From: Sulfurovum sp.
GTDB taxonomy: Bacteria; Campylobacterota; Campylobacteria; Campylobacterales; Sulfurovaceae
NCBI GenBank assembly: GCA_020719895.1
Contig: DYPM01000082.1
Coordinates: forward strand, 1-8,270
DNA: 8,270 bases
Direction: 5' to 3'
Shown: piece by piece, positions 1 to 6,979 of the stretch
Numbering within the stretch: position 1 is the first letter of the stretch
How the letters are laid out: each line of letters starts with the position of its first letter
Made by a program: the position numbers and the translations under genes
The notes under the pieces: model-generated
What the model was told of the DNA's origin: nothing
What the model saw: the letters and a program-made list of their open reading frames with translations, nothing else
The model's database searches: none

Positions 1-54
1 GTGGACAAACTCACCAAAATCCAAAAAGAGAGACTTGCAGATGGACAGCTATAG
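1..54 (+). CDS. C-terminal end of an upstream gene (partial, unidentified)
   Basis: From base 1 a reading frame runs for 17 codons to a TAG stop at 52-54. The visible peptide (VDKLTKIQKERLADGQL) is hydrophilic and rich in Lys, Glu and Asp, like a normal protein tail. Its stop lies 14 bases inside the MFS gene, an overlap of the same size as two others in this window, which supports it as a real upstream gene end. The frame in phase with the MFS gene is also open to the window edge, so a longer MFS N-terminus cannot be excluded. Too little is visible to name a product. Confidence 0.4.
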   Translation: MDKLTKIQKERLADGQL

Positions 55-1249
55 TACACTGCTTCGCACTTTTCCTGTCGTGCGTCGATTGACGATGATT
101 CAGTTGTTGAGTTATTTTGGTGCGTGGTTTAGCAATGTCGCTATTTATACGTTGCTAATTGAGCTGGATGTCTCCGCGACGCTTATCGCACTGATAGCAG
201 CGTTGCACTTTTTGCCTGGTGCGGTGTTGGCACCGTTTTCGGGAGCGTTGATTGACTCTATCAATCCAAAGCGGTTGATGTTGGGACTTTTGGCAACGGA
301 GATTATCTCTACACTATTGCTTCTTGCTGTAGAGACGCAGAGTGATATTTATTTGCTTTATATCTTGATCATCGTACGAATGGGAGCTGCGAGTGTCTAT
401 TTCACCACCGAGATGAGTTTACTTCCCAAGTTACTCGATACTGATAATCTCAAAATCGCCAATGAACTTCACTCAGTGATATGGTCGTTTTGCTATACGA
501 TAGGAATGGCATTTAGTGGATTGTTTGTCTACGGTTTTGGTATTGCTATGGCGTTTATGGTTGATGCGGCGTTGTTTAGTGTGTCGCTTTTGTTGTTTTG
601 GAAACTTACGATAGATACGACAACGACAACGACACCAATGCATCAAATATTCTCTTCAATCAAAGAAGGGGTTGTGTATCTACGAAGCAATCCCAAAATA
701 CTGTATCTTTTGATGCTTCATGGCACTATAGGATTTACGGTATTTGACGCGTTAGTAGCACTGATGGCAAAGACGGCTTATCCACAAATGAATGCCGCAC
801 TTGCGATAGGGTTTATCCATGCGATGCGTGCTATAGCGTTGGTGATAGGTTCTATTGCGTTATCAAGCTGGGTGAATGAGCGTAGAGTGATGTATCTTTT
901 TGTAATACAAGGGGCGATGATTATCATTTGGGGATTGGTGTATCACAATTATGTTTTGGGATTGTTTGGGACGTTTTTGGTGGGATTGGTGACAACAACA
1001 TTGTGGTCTTTTACCTATACGATGATCCAAAACAACACACAACCTGAATACTATGGAAGAGTGCTTGCTTATAATGATATGATTTTTCTTTTCGTAAGCG
1101 GAGGATTTTCGTATTTGATTGGTGTGTGGTATGACGATATGGGATTATCTATCGGAATGATTCTTGGGATAATGGGAGGATTGTTTATCCTCACAGCATT
1201 GATATATCGCTACTATCTTAGCATCTATGGCGAAGAGACAAAGAGATGA
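41..1249 (+). CDS. Major facilitator superfamily (MFS) transporter, substrate unknown
   Basis: A 402-residue integral membrane protein with about 12 hydrophobic segments, in two blocks of six (roughly residues 18-190 and 215-392), the classic MFS fold. The MFS loop motif A after the second helix is recognisable as GALIDSINPKRL (68-79), with the conserved Gly, Asp and basic pair. The central cytoplasmic loop holds a run of six threonines (193-198). The family moves small molecules by proton-coupled antiport or symport in the inner membrane; the overall look resembles the EntS/MFS_3 efflux-type branch, but the substrate cannot be read from the sequence. ATG at 41 was chosen because AGAGA at 28-33 sits about 8 bases upstream. 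An in-frame TTG at 35 is too close to that site. The gene overlaps the likely upstream gene end and is followed by a terminator-like hairpin, so it probably ends a preceding transcript. Its leucines are mostly TTG and many alanines GCG, unlike the genes downstream. Confidence 0.88.
   Translation: MDSYSTLLRTFPVVRRLTMIQLLSYFGAWFSNVAIYTLLIELDVSATLIALIAALHFLPGAVLAPFSGALIDSINPKRLMLGLLATEIISTLLLLAVETQSDIYLLYILIIVRMGAASVYFTTEMSLLPKLLDTDNLKIANELHSVIWSFCYTIGMAFSGLFVYGFGIAMAFMVDAALFSVSLLLFWKLTIDTTTTTTPMHQIFSSIKEGVVYLRSNPKILYLLMLHGTIGFTVFDALVALMAKTAYPQMNAALAIGFIHAMRAIALVIGSIALSSWVNERRVMYLFVIQGAMIIIWGLVYHNYVLGLFGTFLVGLVTTTLWSFTYTMIQNNTQPEYYGRVLAYNDMIFLFVSGGFSYLIGVWYDDMGLSIGMILGIMGGLFILTALIYRYYLSIYGEETKR
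617..634 (+). repeat. Three tandem copies of ACGACA inside the MFS gene
   Basis: Three perfect head-to-tail copies of the hexamer ACGACA encode the six threonines (residues 193-198) in the loop between the two halves of the transporter. Because the unit is two codons, a gain or loss of one copy would change the loop length without shifting the frame. Confidence 0.8.
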
Positions 1250-1255
1250 GCGTAT

Positions 1256-1284
1256 AAGAGTTACACCGCGCTCAACTCTTTTTT
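1256..1284 (+). terminator. Probable Rho-independent terminator after the MFS gene
   Basis: A 7-bp inverted repeat, AAGAGTT (1256-1262) with AACTCTT (1274-1280), encloses an 11-base loop and runs into six T residues (1279-1284). It begins 7 bases after the MFS stop codon, where a terminator would be expected. The stem is short and only moderately GC-rich. A competing pairing GAGCG (1248-1252) with CGCTC (1269-1273) also exists, so efficiency is uncertain. Confidence 0.55.
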
Positions 1285-1298
1285 GTATCACTTTTTCG

Positions 1299-1327
1299 TT
1301 CTATTTTAACGATTTTTGGGCTACAAT
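1299..1327 (+). promoter_or_regulatory. Probable sigma-70 promoter for the aroB operon
   Basis: TACAAT at 1322-1327 is one mismatch from the -10 consensus. It is preceded by periodic T-rich stretches (TTTTT at 1292-1296 and 1313-1317) and lacks a clear -35 TTGACA box. This is the pattern known for the housekeeping promoters of Campylobacter and Helicobacter. Transcription would start near 1333-1335, giving a leader of about 25 bases before the aroB ATG. The site lies just downstream of the terminator-like hairpin, which fits a new transcription unit. Confidence 0.55.
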
Positions 1328-1344
1328 TAATCTTATTTTCTCCC

Positions 1345-1350
1345 AAAAGG
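1345..1350 (+). promoter_or_regulatory. Ribosome binding site that fixes the aroB start
   Basis: AAAAGG ends 8 bases before the ATG at 1359. An in-frame ATG at 1227 is open too, but it lies inside the MFS gene and would add 44 residues spanning the terminator and promoter, so 1359 is preferred. Confidence 0.7.
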
Positions 1351-1358
1351 TTCCCTTA

Positions 1359-2414
1359 ATGATCGTGCCAATTCGCTTGGAAAATAGCCAAGTCGTTACA
1401 TATAATATTCACATTGATACACTTCCATCTCTTACATTTGATACTACTGTTGCTATTGTCACCAATCCTACTATCGCTACGCTTCATCTTAAAAAATTGC
1501 TCACAAAGATAAATGCTCCAAAAGTGGAAGTGATCACGATACCTGATGGTGAAGCATACAAAACACTACAAACAGTCGAAACGATTCTCAATCAACTTTT
1601 TGAGTATCGACTGGATCGCAAATCACTTTTGATTGCTTTTGGAGGAGGTGTGATTGGCGATATGACAGGATTTACGGCGAGTATTTATCAGCGTGGTATT
1701 GATTTTATTCAGATTCCAACCACACTTTTGAGTCAAGTAGACGCAAGCGTAGGAGGAAAAACAGGAGTCAATAACGCTTATGGCAAAAATCTCATCGGAG
1801 CTTTTTATCAACCAAAAGCAGTCTATATCGATACAGAATTTCTCAAAACACTTCCAAAACGTGAGTTTGCTGCGGGTGTAGCGGAGATTATCAAAATGGC
1901 AGTGATGTTTGATAGTGGTTTTTTTGAGTTTTTGCAAACTGCAAATTTTGATGATCCAATAGTCCTCAAAGAGATGATTCGCAAAAGTGTCGAACTCAAA
2001 GCGTGGGTTGTCAATCAAGACGAAAAAGAGTCAGGAATACGAGCTGTACTCAATTATGGTCACACTTTTGGACATGTTATAGAAAAAGAGACTCAATACA
2101 ACACTTATCTGCACGGTGAAGCTGTAGCGATCGGTATGGTGGTAGCAAACACGCTTGCGGTTGAATTGGGATATTTGACACCTTTTGAAGCCAAAAGTAT
2201 CACTTCTTTGCTTGAACGTGCGATGCTTCCTGTAGATTACAAAATCAAAAATATAGATGATTTTTATGAAGACTTCTACTTAGACAAAAAAGTAGCAAAA
2301 GGAAGTATCAAATTTATTTTGCCGCACACCATAGGAGCATATCATATCGCCAAAGGTATCGATGAAGAGATTGTCAAAAAATCATTACGTATGTTTGGAA
2401 GTGAGCAAAAATGA
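1359..2414 (+). CDS. aroB: 3-dehydroquinate synthase
   Basis: AroB catalyses the second step of the shikimate pathway: the NAD- and divalent-metal-dependent cyclisation of DAHP to 3-dehydroquinate in the cytoplasm, leading to aromatic amino acids and folate precursors. The 351 residues match the usual length of about 350. Visible landmarks in order are the DGExYK segment (63-68), the glycine-rich nucleotide-binding stretch GGGVIGDMTGF (95-105), the TTLLSQVDASVGGKTGVN block (121-138), GKNLIGAFYQPK (142-153), and the metal ligands Glu176 (AGVAEIIK), His235 (NYGHTFGH) and His252 (LHGEAVAIGM). All expected catalytic residues are present. The product closely resembles Campylobacter and Helicobacter AroB as I recall them, for example in SIYQRGIDF and QPKAVY. 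The start at 1359 is supported by an AAAAGG site and family length. It is the first gene of the run and its stop overlaps the next start in ATGA, so it probably drives the whole operon. Confidence 0.97.
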   Translation: MIVPIRLENSQVVTYNIHIDTLPSLTFDTTVAIVTNPTIATLHLKKLLTKINAPKVEVITIPDGEAYKTLQTVETILNQLFEYRLDRKSLLIAFGGGVIGDMTGFTASIYQRGIDFIQIPTTLLSQVDASVGGKTGVNNAYGKNLIGAFYQPKAVYIDTEFLKTLPKREFAAGVAEIIKMAVMFDSGFFEFLQTANFDDPIVLKEMIRKSVELKAWVVNQDEKESGIRAVLNYGHTFGHVIEKETQYNTYLHGEAVAIGMVVANTLAVELGYLTPFEAKSITSLLERAMLPVDYKIKNIDDFYEDFYLDKKVAKGSIKFILPHTIGAYHIAKGIDEEIVKKSLRMFGSEQK

Positions 2415-4090
2415 AAACGATCTTTTATCTTTGGCTACTTGCGATTGGAGTGGTTTTTGCAGAACAAAACAACAGTCAAAAAGTCATACCAACCGTCGAA
2501 AACAATCTCTCCTCCATCAATGCTACACAACTCCAATCCCAACTGCTCAACAAACTTGAACAACTCAAAAAAGAGATTGAAGCTATCGATAAAGAGATTT
2601 TAGAAAAAAGTGTTCTTACCCAAATCTACAACAACTACACGATGTATCAAGAGTTACAAAAAAAACTTGAAGAGAATAAAATAAGAATGCGTACGCTACA
2701 AAAACACAAAGCCGTATCCATTCGCAACAAAGAAGAGATAGAGAGTTTAGCCCAAGAGCAGGCGATTGTCGAAGGAAAATTGGCACTTTTAGCAGAGTAT
2801 GAAAAAGAGCCGTTCAAAAAGTTTTTGGAGCCTCCAAAAATAGAAGAGATACCAACTGTAGACAATCCTCTTGCTATTATTGGAGCAATCTCTTATCATG
2901 AAAAACTCATTTCTGATCAAGAAGAGTACACAGGACGCTACTACACACTCAAAGAGGTGATAAAACAACTAAGCCAAAAAGAATCACTCACAGAAGAGGC
3001 ACAATCTTTATCTTTGGAAAATAAAATATTTGATACCAAACTCAAACAAATACGAGACGAAATCAAAACTTTTCATAGTCTAATGGATATCTTCCAAACC
3101 ACTCAAGATGTATACACCAAAAAAGCCGAAGAGATCAAACTCCAAATCACCAAAGATATTACCAAAGAGAGTAAAAAAACCATCTCTATTGGAGGTTTTC
3201 TCCTATTTTTATTGATTATGTTGCTTTTGGTAAAGTATTTAGTCAAACGATATATGTCTGAAATGGATCGTTACTACACTGTAAACAAAGCTCTTAACTT
3301 AACATTTTTTATTTTTGTGGTTTTGACACTTCTTTTTTCGTATATTCAAAATGTCAGTTATCTTGTGACAATCTTGGGATTTGCCTCTGCTGGGATTGCT
3401 ATCGCACTTAAAGATTGGTTTATGTCAGTTATGGGTTGGTTTGTGATTGTTATTGGCGGTGCAATTCATGTCGGAGATCGTGTGAAGTTCGTACGAAACG
3501 GCATTGAATTGGTAGGTGATGTAGTGGATATTTCGCTACTTCGTATGACACTCCATGAAGATGTCACCTATATTAGTCTCAAAGCAAACAGAAGGGCTGG
3601 ACGAATTATTTTTGTCCCAAATAACTTTATTTTTACTGATATTATCGCCAATTACTCTCACGCAGGACTCAAAACAGTATGGGATGGCATTGATTTTGTA
3701 GTCACTTTTGATTCGGATTTCAAAAAAGCCTCATCGATTGCCAAAGAGATTGCCAAAAAGTACTCCAAAGGATACACCGATATTACACGTAAACAGCTCA
3801 ACAAACTTCGTAGCCAATATCATATGAAAAACACAAATGTCGAACCGCGTATTTTTACTTTCATTGAACCCAATGGAGTGCAGATTACAGTTTGGTATCT
3901 CACTAACTCTTTTGCTACATTGACTTTGCGTAGCACTATCTCTGCTGAAATTATCACACGAATACAACAAGAAGAAGATATCTTCCTTGCATATCCAACA
4001 CAATCGGTTTATATGGACAAAGATGCACGAAAACCCAAAAAGAGTGAGCCAAAAAACATCGATATTCAAGAAGAGTTGCCTGAAAAATGA
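2411..4090 (+). CDS. MscS-family mechanosensitive channel with long periplasmic N-terminal domain
   Basis: A 559-residue inner-membrane protein. Residues 1-17 form a signal peptide with a likely cut after VFA. Residues about 20-250 are hydrophilic and rich in Lys, Glu, Gln and Leu in heptad-like patterns (around 40-125 and 160-245), suggesting a periplasmic coiled coil. Three membrane segments follow: about 258-278, 295-313, and the MscS pore helix region 316-352, which is rich in Gly and Ala (LGFASAGIAIALKDW) and ends in GDRVKF. A soluble MscS beta/alpha domain follows to about 530, then a charged tail. The family opens under membrane tension to release solutes during osmotic downshock. E. 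coli MscS has about 286 residues, so this is a large variant, comparable in layout to MscK/YbdG-type proteins. Its ATG overlaps the aroB stop by 4 bases, and the same happens with mtaB downstream, so it is translationally coupled on both sides. Gating behaviour and the role of the N-terminus are unknown. Confidence 0.9.
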   Translation: MKTIFYLWLLAIGVVFAEQNNSQKVIPTVENNLSSINATQLQSQLLNKLEQLKKEIEAIDKEILEKSVLTQIYNNYTMYQELQKKLEENKIRMRTLQKHKAVSIRNKEEIESLAQEQAIVEGKLALLAEYEKEPFKKFLEPPKIEEIPTVDNPLAIIGAISYHEKLISDQEEYTGRYYTLKEVIKQLSQKESLTEEAQSLSLENKIFDTKLKQIRDEIKTFHSLMDIFQTTQDVYTKKAEEIKLQITKDITKESKKTISIGGFLLFLLIMLLLVKYLVKRYMSEMDRYYTVNKALNLTFFIFVVLTLLFSYIQNVSYLVTILGFASAGIAIALKDWFMSVMGWFVIVIGGAIHVGDRVKFVRNGIELVGDVVDISLLRMTLHEDVTYISLKANRRAGRIIFVPNNFIFTDIIANYSHAGLKTVWDGIDFVVTFDSDFKKASSIAKEIAKKYSKGYTDITRKQLNKLRSQYHMKNTNVEPRIFTFIEPNGVQITVWYLTNSFATLTLRSTISAEIITRIQQEEDIFLAYPTQSVYMDKDARKPKKSEPKNIDIQEELPEK

Positions 4091-5337
4091 AACAAAAAAT
4101 ATACTTCAAAACATTCGGATGTCGCACCAATCAGTTTGATACTCAAGTGATGATCTCCAAACTCTCCAATCACACACTAAGCACAACCGAAGAGAGTGCA
4201 GATGTTGTCGTCATCAACTCATGCACAGTCACAAATAGTGCCGATGCGTCTGTACGCAACTATATATCAACAATCGAACGCAAAAATCCTAATGTCAAAG
4301 TGATTTTGGCAGGATGTGGTGCACACTCAAAAGGAGAGCAACTCTTTGCTCAAAATCGCGTATTTGGTGTGATGGGACACTCTGAAAAAGAGAATATTGA
4401 TTTGATTCTCAAAAAAACAGAACGTTTCTATCAAATTGGAGATCTTGAGCATATCGATTCGACGATTGTAGAGGAGTTTGTAGGCAAAAGTCGTGCTTTT
4501 ATCAAAATACAAGAAGGGTGTGATTTTCGTTGCTCTTATTGCATTATTCCTTACGTAAGAGGCAATGCACGCAGTCACAAAGAGTCTGATATTTTGTCAC
4601 AAATCGAGAGATTGGCTACCAATGGTTTTGGAGAGTTTATTCTTACAGGTACAAATGTAGGAAGTTATGGCAAAGACACAGGAAGTTCTATCGCACAGTT
4701 ACTTGAAAAAATGAGCCAAATACGTGGTGTGAGACGAATACGAATCGGAAGTCTTGAACCAATACAAATCGATGATCATTTCAAATCACTACTAAATGAA
4801 CCGTGGATGGCAAAACATCTCCATATCGCACTCCAACATACTGAAGATACAATGCTTAAAAAAATGAACCGTCGAAATCGTTTTGCGACTGATTTTGCAC
4901 TTTTTGAGGAGATAGCATCTTGTGGTTATGCGTTGGGAACTGATTTTATCGTCGGACATCCAGGGGAAAATGAGTCCGTATGGCAAGAAGCTATTAGACG
5001 TATTGAGCAGTTGCCACTCACACACATTCACGCTTTTACTTACTCCAAACGTGACAATACGCCTTCAGCTACTATGACTCCACAAATCAAAGGAGATATT
5101 GCCAAATCAAGACACAAAATGCTTAGTGATTTGGTCGGTCTTAAAAATCTACATTTTAGAGAGAAACACAATACAAATCTTGAAGTACTTTTAGAGCAAG
5201 AACGTGCAGGCATACATCATGGATATGACCAATATTATCAAAAAATTACCGTTCAAAGTGATGAAGATTTGAGTGGGAATTGGGTATTTATCACTCAAGC
5301 AGAGGCACAAAAGGAAGGAAACTATGCGGTACTTTAA
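4087..5337 (+). CDS. mtaB: tRNA N6-threonylcarbamoyladenosine (t6A37) methylthiotransferase, MtaB type
   Basis: A radical-SAM methylthiotransferase of 416 residues. The N-terminal UPF0004 domain carries three Cys for one iron-sulfur cluster: Cys12 (KTFGCRTNQFDTQ), Cys46 (VVINSCTVTNSAD) and Cys77 (ILAGCGAH). The radical-SAM domain has the CxxxCxxC motif at Cys145, Cys149 and Cys152 (EGCDFRCSYCIIPYVRG), followed by the LTGTNVGSYG stretch. A short C-terminal TRAM-like RNA-binding region runs from about 355 to 416. MtaB converts t6A to ms2t6A at position 37 of ANN-decoding tRNAs, stabilising codon pairing. It is assigned to MtaB over MiaB or RimO because of CRTNQFDTQ near the N-terminus and the HAFTYSKRDNTPSATM segment, which parallels the Bacillus MtaB version. 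All six cluster cysteines are intact. It overlaps the channel gene by 4 bases and the ATPase gene by 14. Confidence 0.92.
   Translation: MKQKIYFKTFGCRTNQFDTQVMISKLSNHTLSTTEESADVVVINSCTVTNSADASVRNYISTIERKNPNVKVILAGCGAHSKGEQLFAQNRVFGVMGHSEKENIDLILKKTERFYQIGDLEHIDSTIVEEFVGKSRAFIKIQEGCDFRCSYCIIPYVRGNARSHKESDILSQIERLATNGFGEFILTGTNVGSYGKDTGSSIAQLLEKMSQIRGVRRIRIGSLEPIQIDDHFKSLLNEPWMAKHLHIALQHTEDTMLKKMNRRNRFATDFALFEEIASCGYALGTDFIVGHPGENESVWQEAIRRIEQLPLTHIHAFTYSKRDNTPSATMTPQIKGDIAKSRHKMLSDLVGLKNLHFREKHNTNLEVLLEQERAGIHHGYDQYYQKITVQSDEDLSGNWVFITQAEAQKEGNYAVL
5311..5319 (+). promoter_or_regulatory. Strong ribosome binding site for the FtsH-like gene
   Basis: A doubled purine motif, AAGGAAGGA, lies 4-8 bases before the ATG at 5324 and inside the mtaB coding region. 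It decides for 5324 over an in-frame upstream start at 5273, which would prefix a basic peptide before the membrane anchor. Confidence 0.75.
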
Positions 5338-6979
5338 AAGCTCAAAAATTCAATCTATTTTTTTTCTATCCATACTTTTTGGCGGATTGATTCTTTATAC
5401 GATATTACGACAAACCACTCCTATCATCTCTCACACACAAGCCAATACTCTTTTTGATAACAATAAAATTGAAAAAATAGTTCTCGAAGAGCCATATTTG
5501 CGTCTTGTCACTATAGAAGGTGATTTCAAAGTCTATCAAGAAGCAATCAATAAATCTGCTTTTTTTACAAAATATACCGTTGAAGCAGAAGAGACATCTA
5601 AAGCAATTCTTTTTCCACTCTATCTGATAGCAATAGCGTTAGGTGGCATACTTTATCTGCATTTTAGAACCAATCTACCAAAACACGAATCCAAAAATGA
5701 ACAACACAAAGAGGTCGCACATAGTTCACTTTTTCCGACACTTGAGCCTGTACGTCTACTCTCTTCAGATATCAAATTCTCTGATGTTTCTGGAATTTCT
5801 GATGTCAAAGAGGAGCTTGAAGAGATTATTGATTTTCTCAAAGATCCACTCAAATACAAAAATTTCGATATTCGTCTTCCCAAAGGAGTACTTTTGGTAG
5901 GACCTCCAGGCGTAGGCAAAACAATGATTTCAAAAGCTGTCGCCAAAGAGGCAGGCGTGCCGTTTTTTTATCAAAGTGGTGCGTCGTTTGTACACATCTA
6001 TGTTGGAATGGGAGCCAAAAGAGTTAACGAACTTTTCGCACGTGCCAAACAGATGGCACCAAGTATTATTTTTATCGATGAGATTGATGCTGTAGGAAAA
6101 AGCCGTTCGGGTCTACAAAACGACGAAAGAGAAGCGACACTCAACCAACTCCTCACAGAAATGGACGGCTTTGAAGAGAGTTTTGGCGTGATTGTAATCG
6201 CAGCGACCAATAAAATCGAAGTACTCGATGAAGCTCTTCTTCGTCCTGGACGTTTTGATCGTCGCATTCACATCTCATTGCCTGATATTGAAGAACGCAT
6301 TAAAACTCTCGCGTATTATCTCAAACATAAACCAAATCGCGTAGATCTACAAAAAGTGGGAAGAATGACTATCGGATTTAGTTCTGCTGCTCTCTCTACA
6401 CTTGTCAATGAAGCAGCAATTCATGCGATGCGTAAAAAACGTTTGGTGGTAATCACAGATGATTTTGAATCAGTCAAAGATAAAGTACTCCTTGGCAAAC
6501 GTAGAGTAGTCATACTTACCCCAAAAGAGCGTGAGATACAAGCTGTCTATCAATCCGCCAAAGCAGTCGTTGCAACATGGCTTGATGTGTATTTTGAAAA
6601 GATAGGTTTAATACAAACAACACTCTCAGCACAAGAGAGCGAAGTGCGTTCCAAAAGTCAGATTTTTAATACTATCAAAGTCTATCTCGCAGGCACTATC
6701 GCCTCTCGAATACACTTTGATGAGCAGTACATCAACGGCGGTGCAGATATCACAGAAGCAAAAGCCCTACTTCACAAAGCACTTTTTGTTTATCTTCTTC
6801 ATGATGATTTCACTCCAGTAGCCAAAGACGAACAGAGTCTACTTAGAAGTCATATCGAAGAGACAAAAATGCTCATTACCCTTCTCAAACCTGCAATTGA
6901 TAAAGTCACCGAATATCTTTTGGAGTATGAAAATATTGATCAAGAGAAATGCAGAGAAGTATTACGTGAAATATTTTAA
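5324..6979 (+). CDS. FtsH-like membrane AAA+ ATPase with degenerate protease site
   Basis: A 551-residue protein with the FtsH layout: membrane segments at about 10-27 and 94-113 flank a small periplasmic domain. An FtsH-type AAA+ module follows with Walker A GPPGVGKT (193-200), a pore loop FVHIYVGMGA (222-231), Walker B IIFIDE (248-253), and the second region of homology with Arg fingers in LLRPGRFDRR (305-314). The C-terminal M41-like domain can be aligned (LTPKEREIQAVYQSAKAVV), but the zinc motif HExxH is YQSAK at 409-413, so both zinc histidines and the catalytic Glu are gone. An Asp near the third-ligand position (Asp475) remains. FtsH degrades membrane and regulatory proteins; this relative can probably hydrolyse ATP and remodel substrates but should not cleave them. 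E. coli FtsH has about 644 residues. Homologues at the same place next to mtaB in Helicobacter and Campylobacter have been annotated as ftsH or membrane ATPase. It overlaps mtaB and the bioV-like gene by 14 bases each. Confidence 0.88.
   Translation: MRYFKSSKIQSIFFLSILFGGLILYTILRQTTPIISHTQANTLFDNNKIEKIVLEEPYLRLVTIEGDFKVYQEAINKSAFFTKYTVEAEETSKAILFPLYLIAIALGGILYLHFRTNLPKHESKNEQHKEVAHSSLFPTLEPVRLLSSDIKFSDVSGISDVKEELEEIIDFLKDPLKYKNFDIRLPKGVLLVGPPGVGKTMISKAVAKEAGVPFFYQSGASFVHIYVGMGAKRVNELFARAKQMAPSIIFIDEIDAVGKSRSGLQNDEREATLNQLLTEMDGFEESFGVIVIAATNKIEVLDEALLRPGRFDRRIHISLPDIEERIKTLAYYLKHKPNRVDLQKVGRMTIGFSSAALSTLVNEAAIHAMRKKRLVVITDDFESVKDKVLLGKRRVVILTPKEREIQAVYQSAKAVVATWLDVYFEKIGLIQTTLSAQESEVRSKSQIFNTIKVYLAGTIASRIHFDEQYINGGADITEAKALLHKALFVYLLHDDFTPVAKDEQSLLRSHIEETKMLITLLKPAIDKVTEYLLEYENIDQEKCREVLREIF
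6953..6959 (+). promoter_or_regulatory. Ribosome binding site for the GTG-started bioV-like gene
   Basis: AGAGAAG lies 6 bases upstream of the GTG at 6966, inside the end of the FtsH-like gene. It supports GTG 6966 as the start. An ATG at 6979, overlapping the ATPase stop, is in another frame that closes after 25 codons. Confidence 0.55.

Noticed and set aside
1623..2018. 131-codon minus-strand frame opposite aroB
   Set aside because: The peptide is Cys/Ile/Asn-rich with no domain, while the opposite strand encodes the invariant AroB motifs. No ribosome site or promoter supports it.
2658..2665. A8 run in the MscS-like gene as a frameshift or slippage site
   Set aside because: The frame is intact on both sides, the run encodes Lys codons within the coiled coil, and no alternative frame extends usefully.
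5358..5365. T8 run near the start of the FtsH-like gene as a phase-variation switch
   Set aside because: Eight bases is short compared with known contingency tracts, it encodes ordinary membrane-anchor Phe codons, and AT-rich Campylobacterota genes have many such runs.
5653..6267. Open reading frames on the minus strand (5653-5946 and 5998-6267)
   Set aside because: They lie opposite the highly constrained AAA+ module, give Ser/Arg-rich low-complexity peptides with no recognisable motif, and lack ribosome sites. They are shadows of the plus-strand codon pattern.
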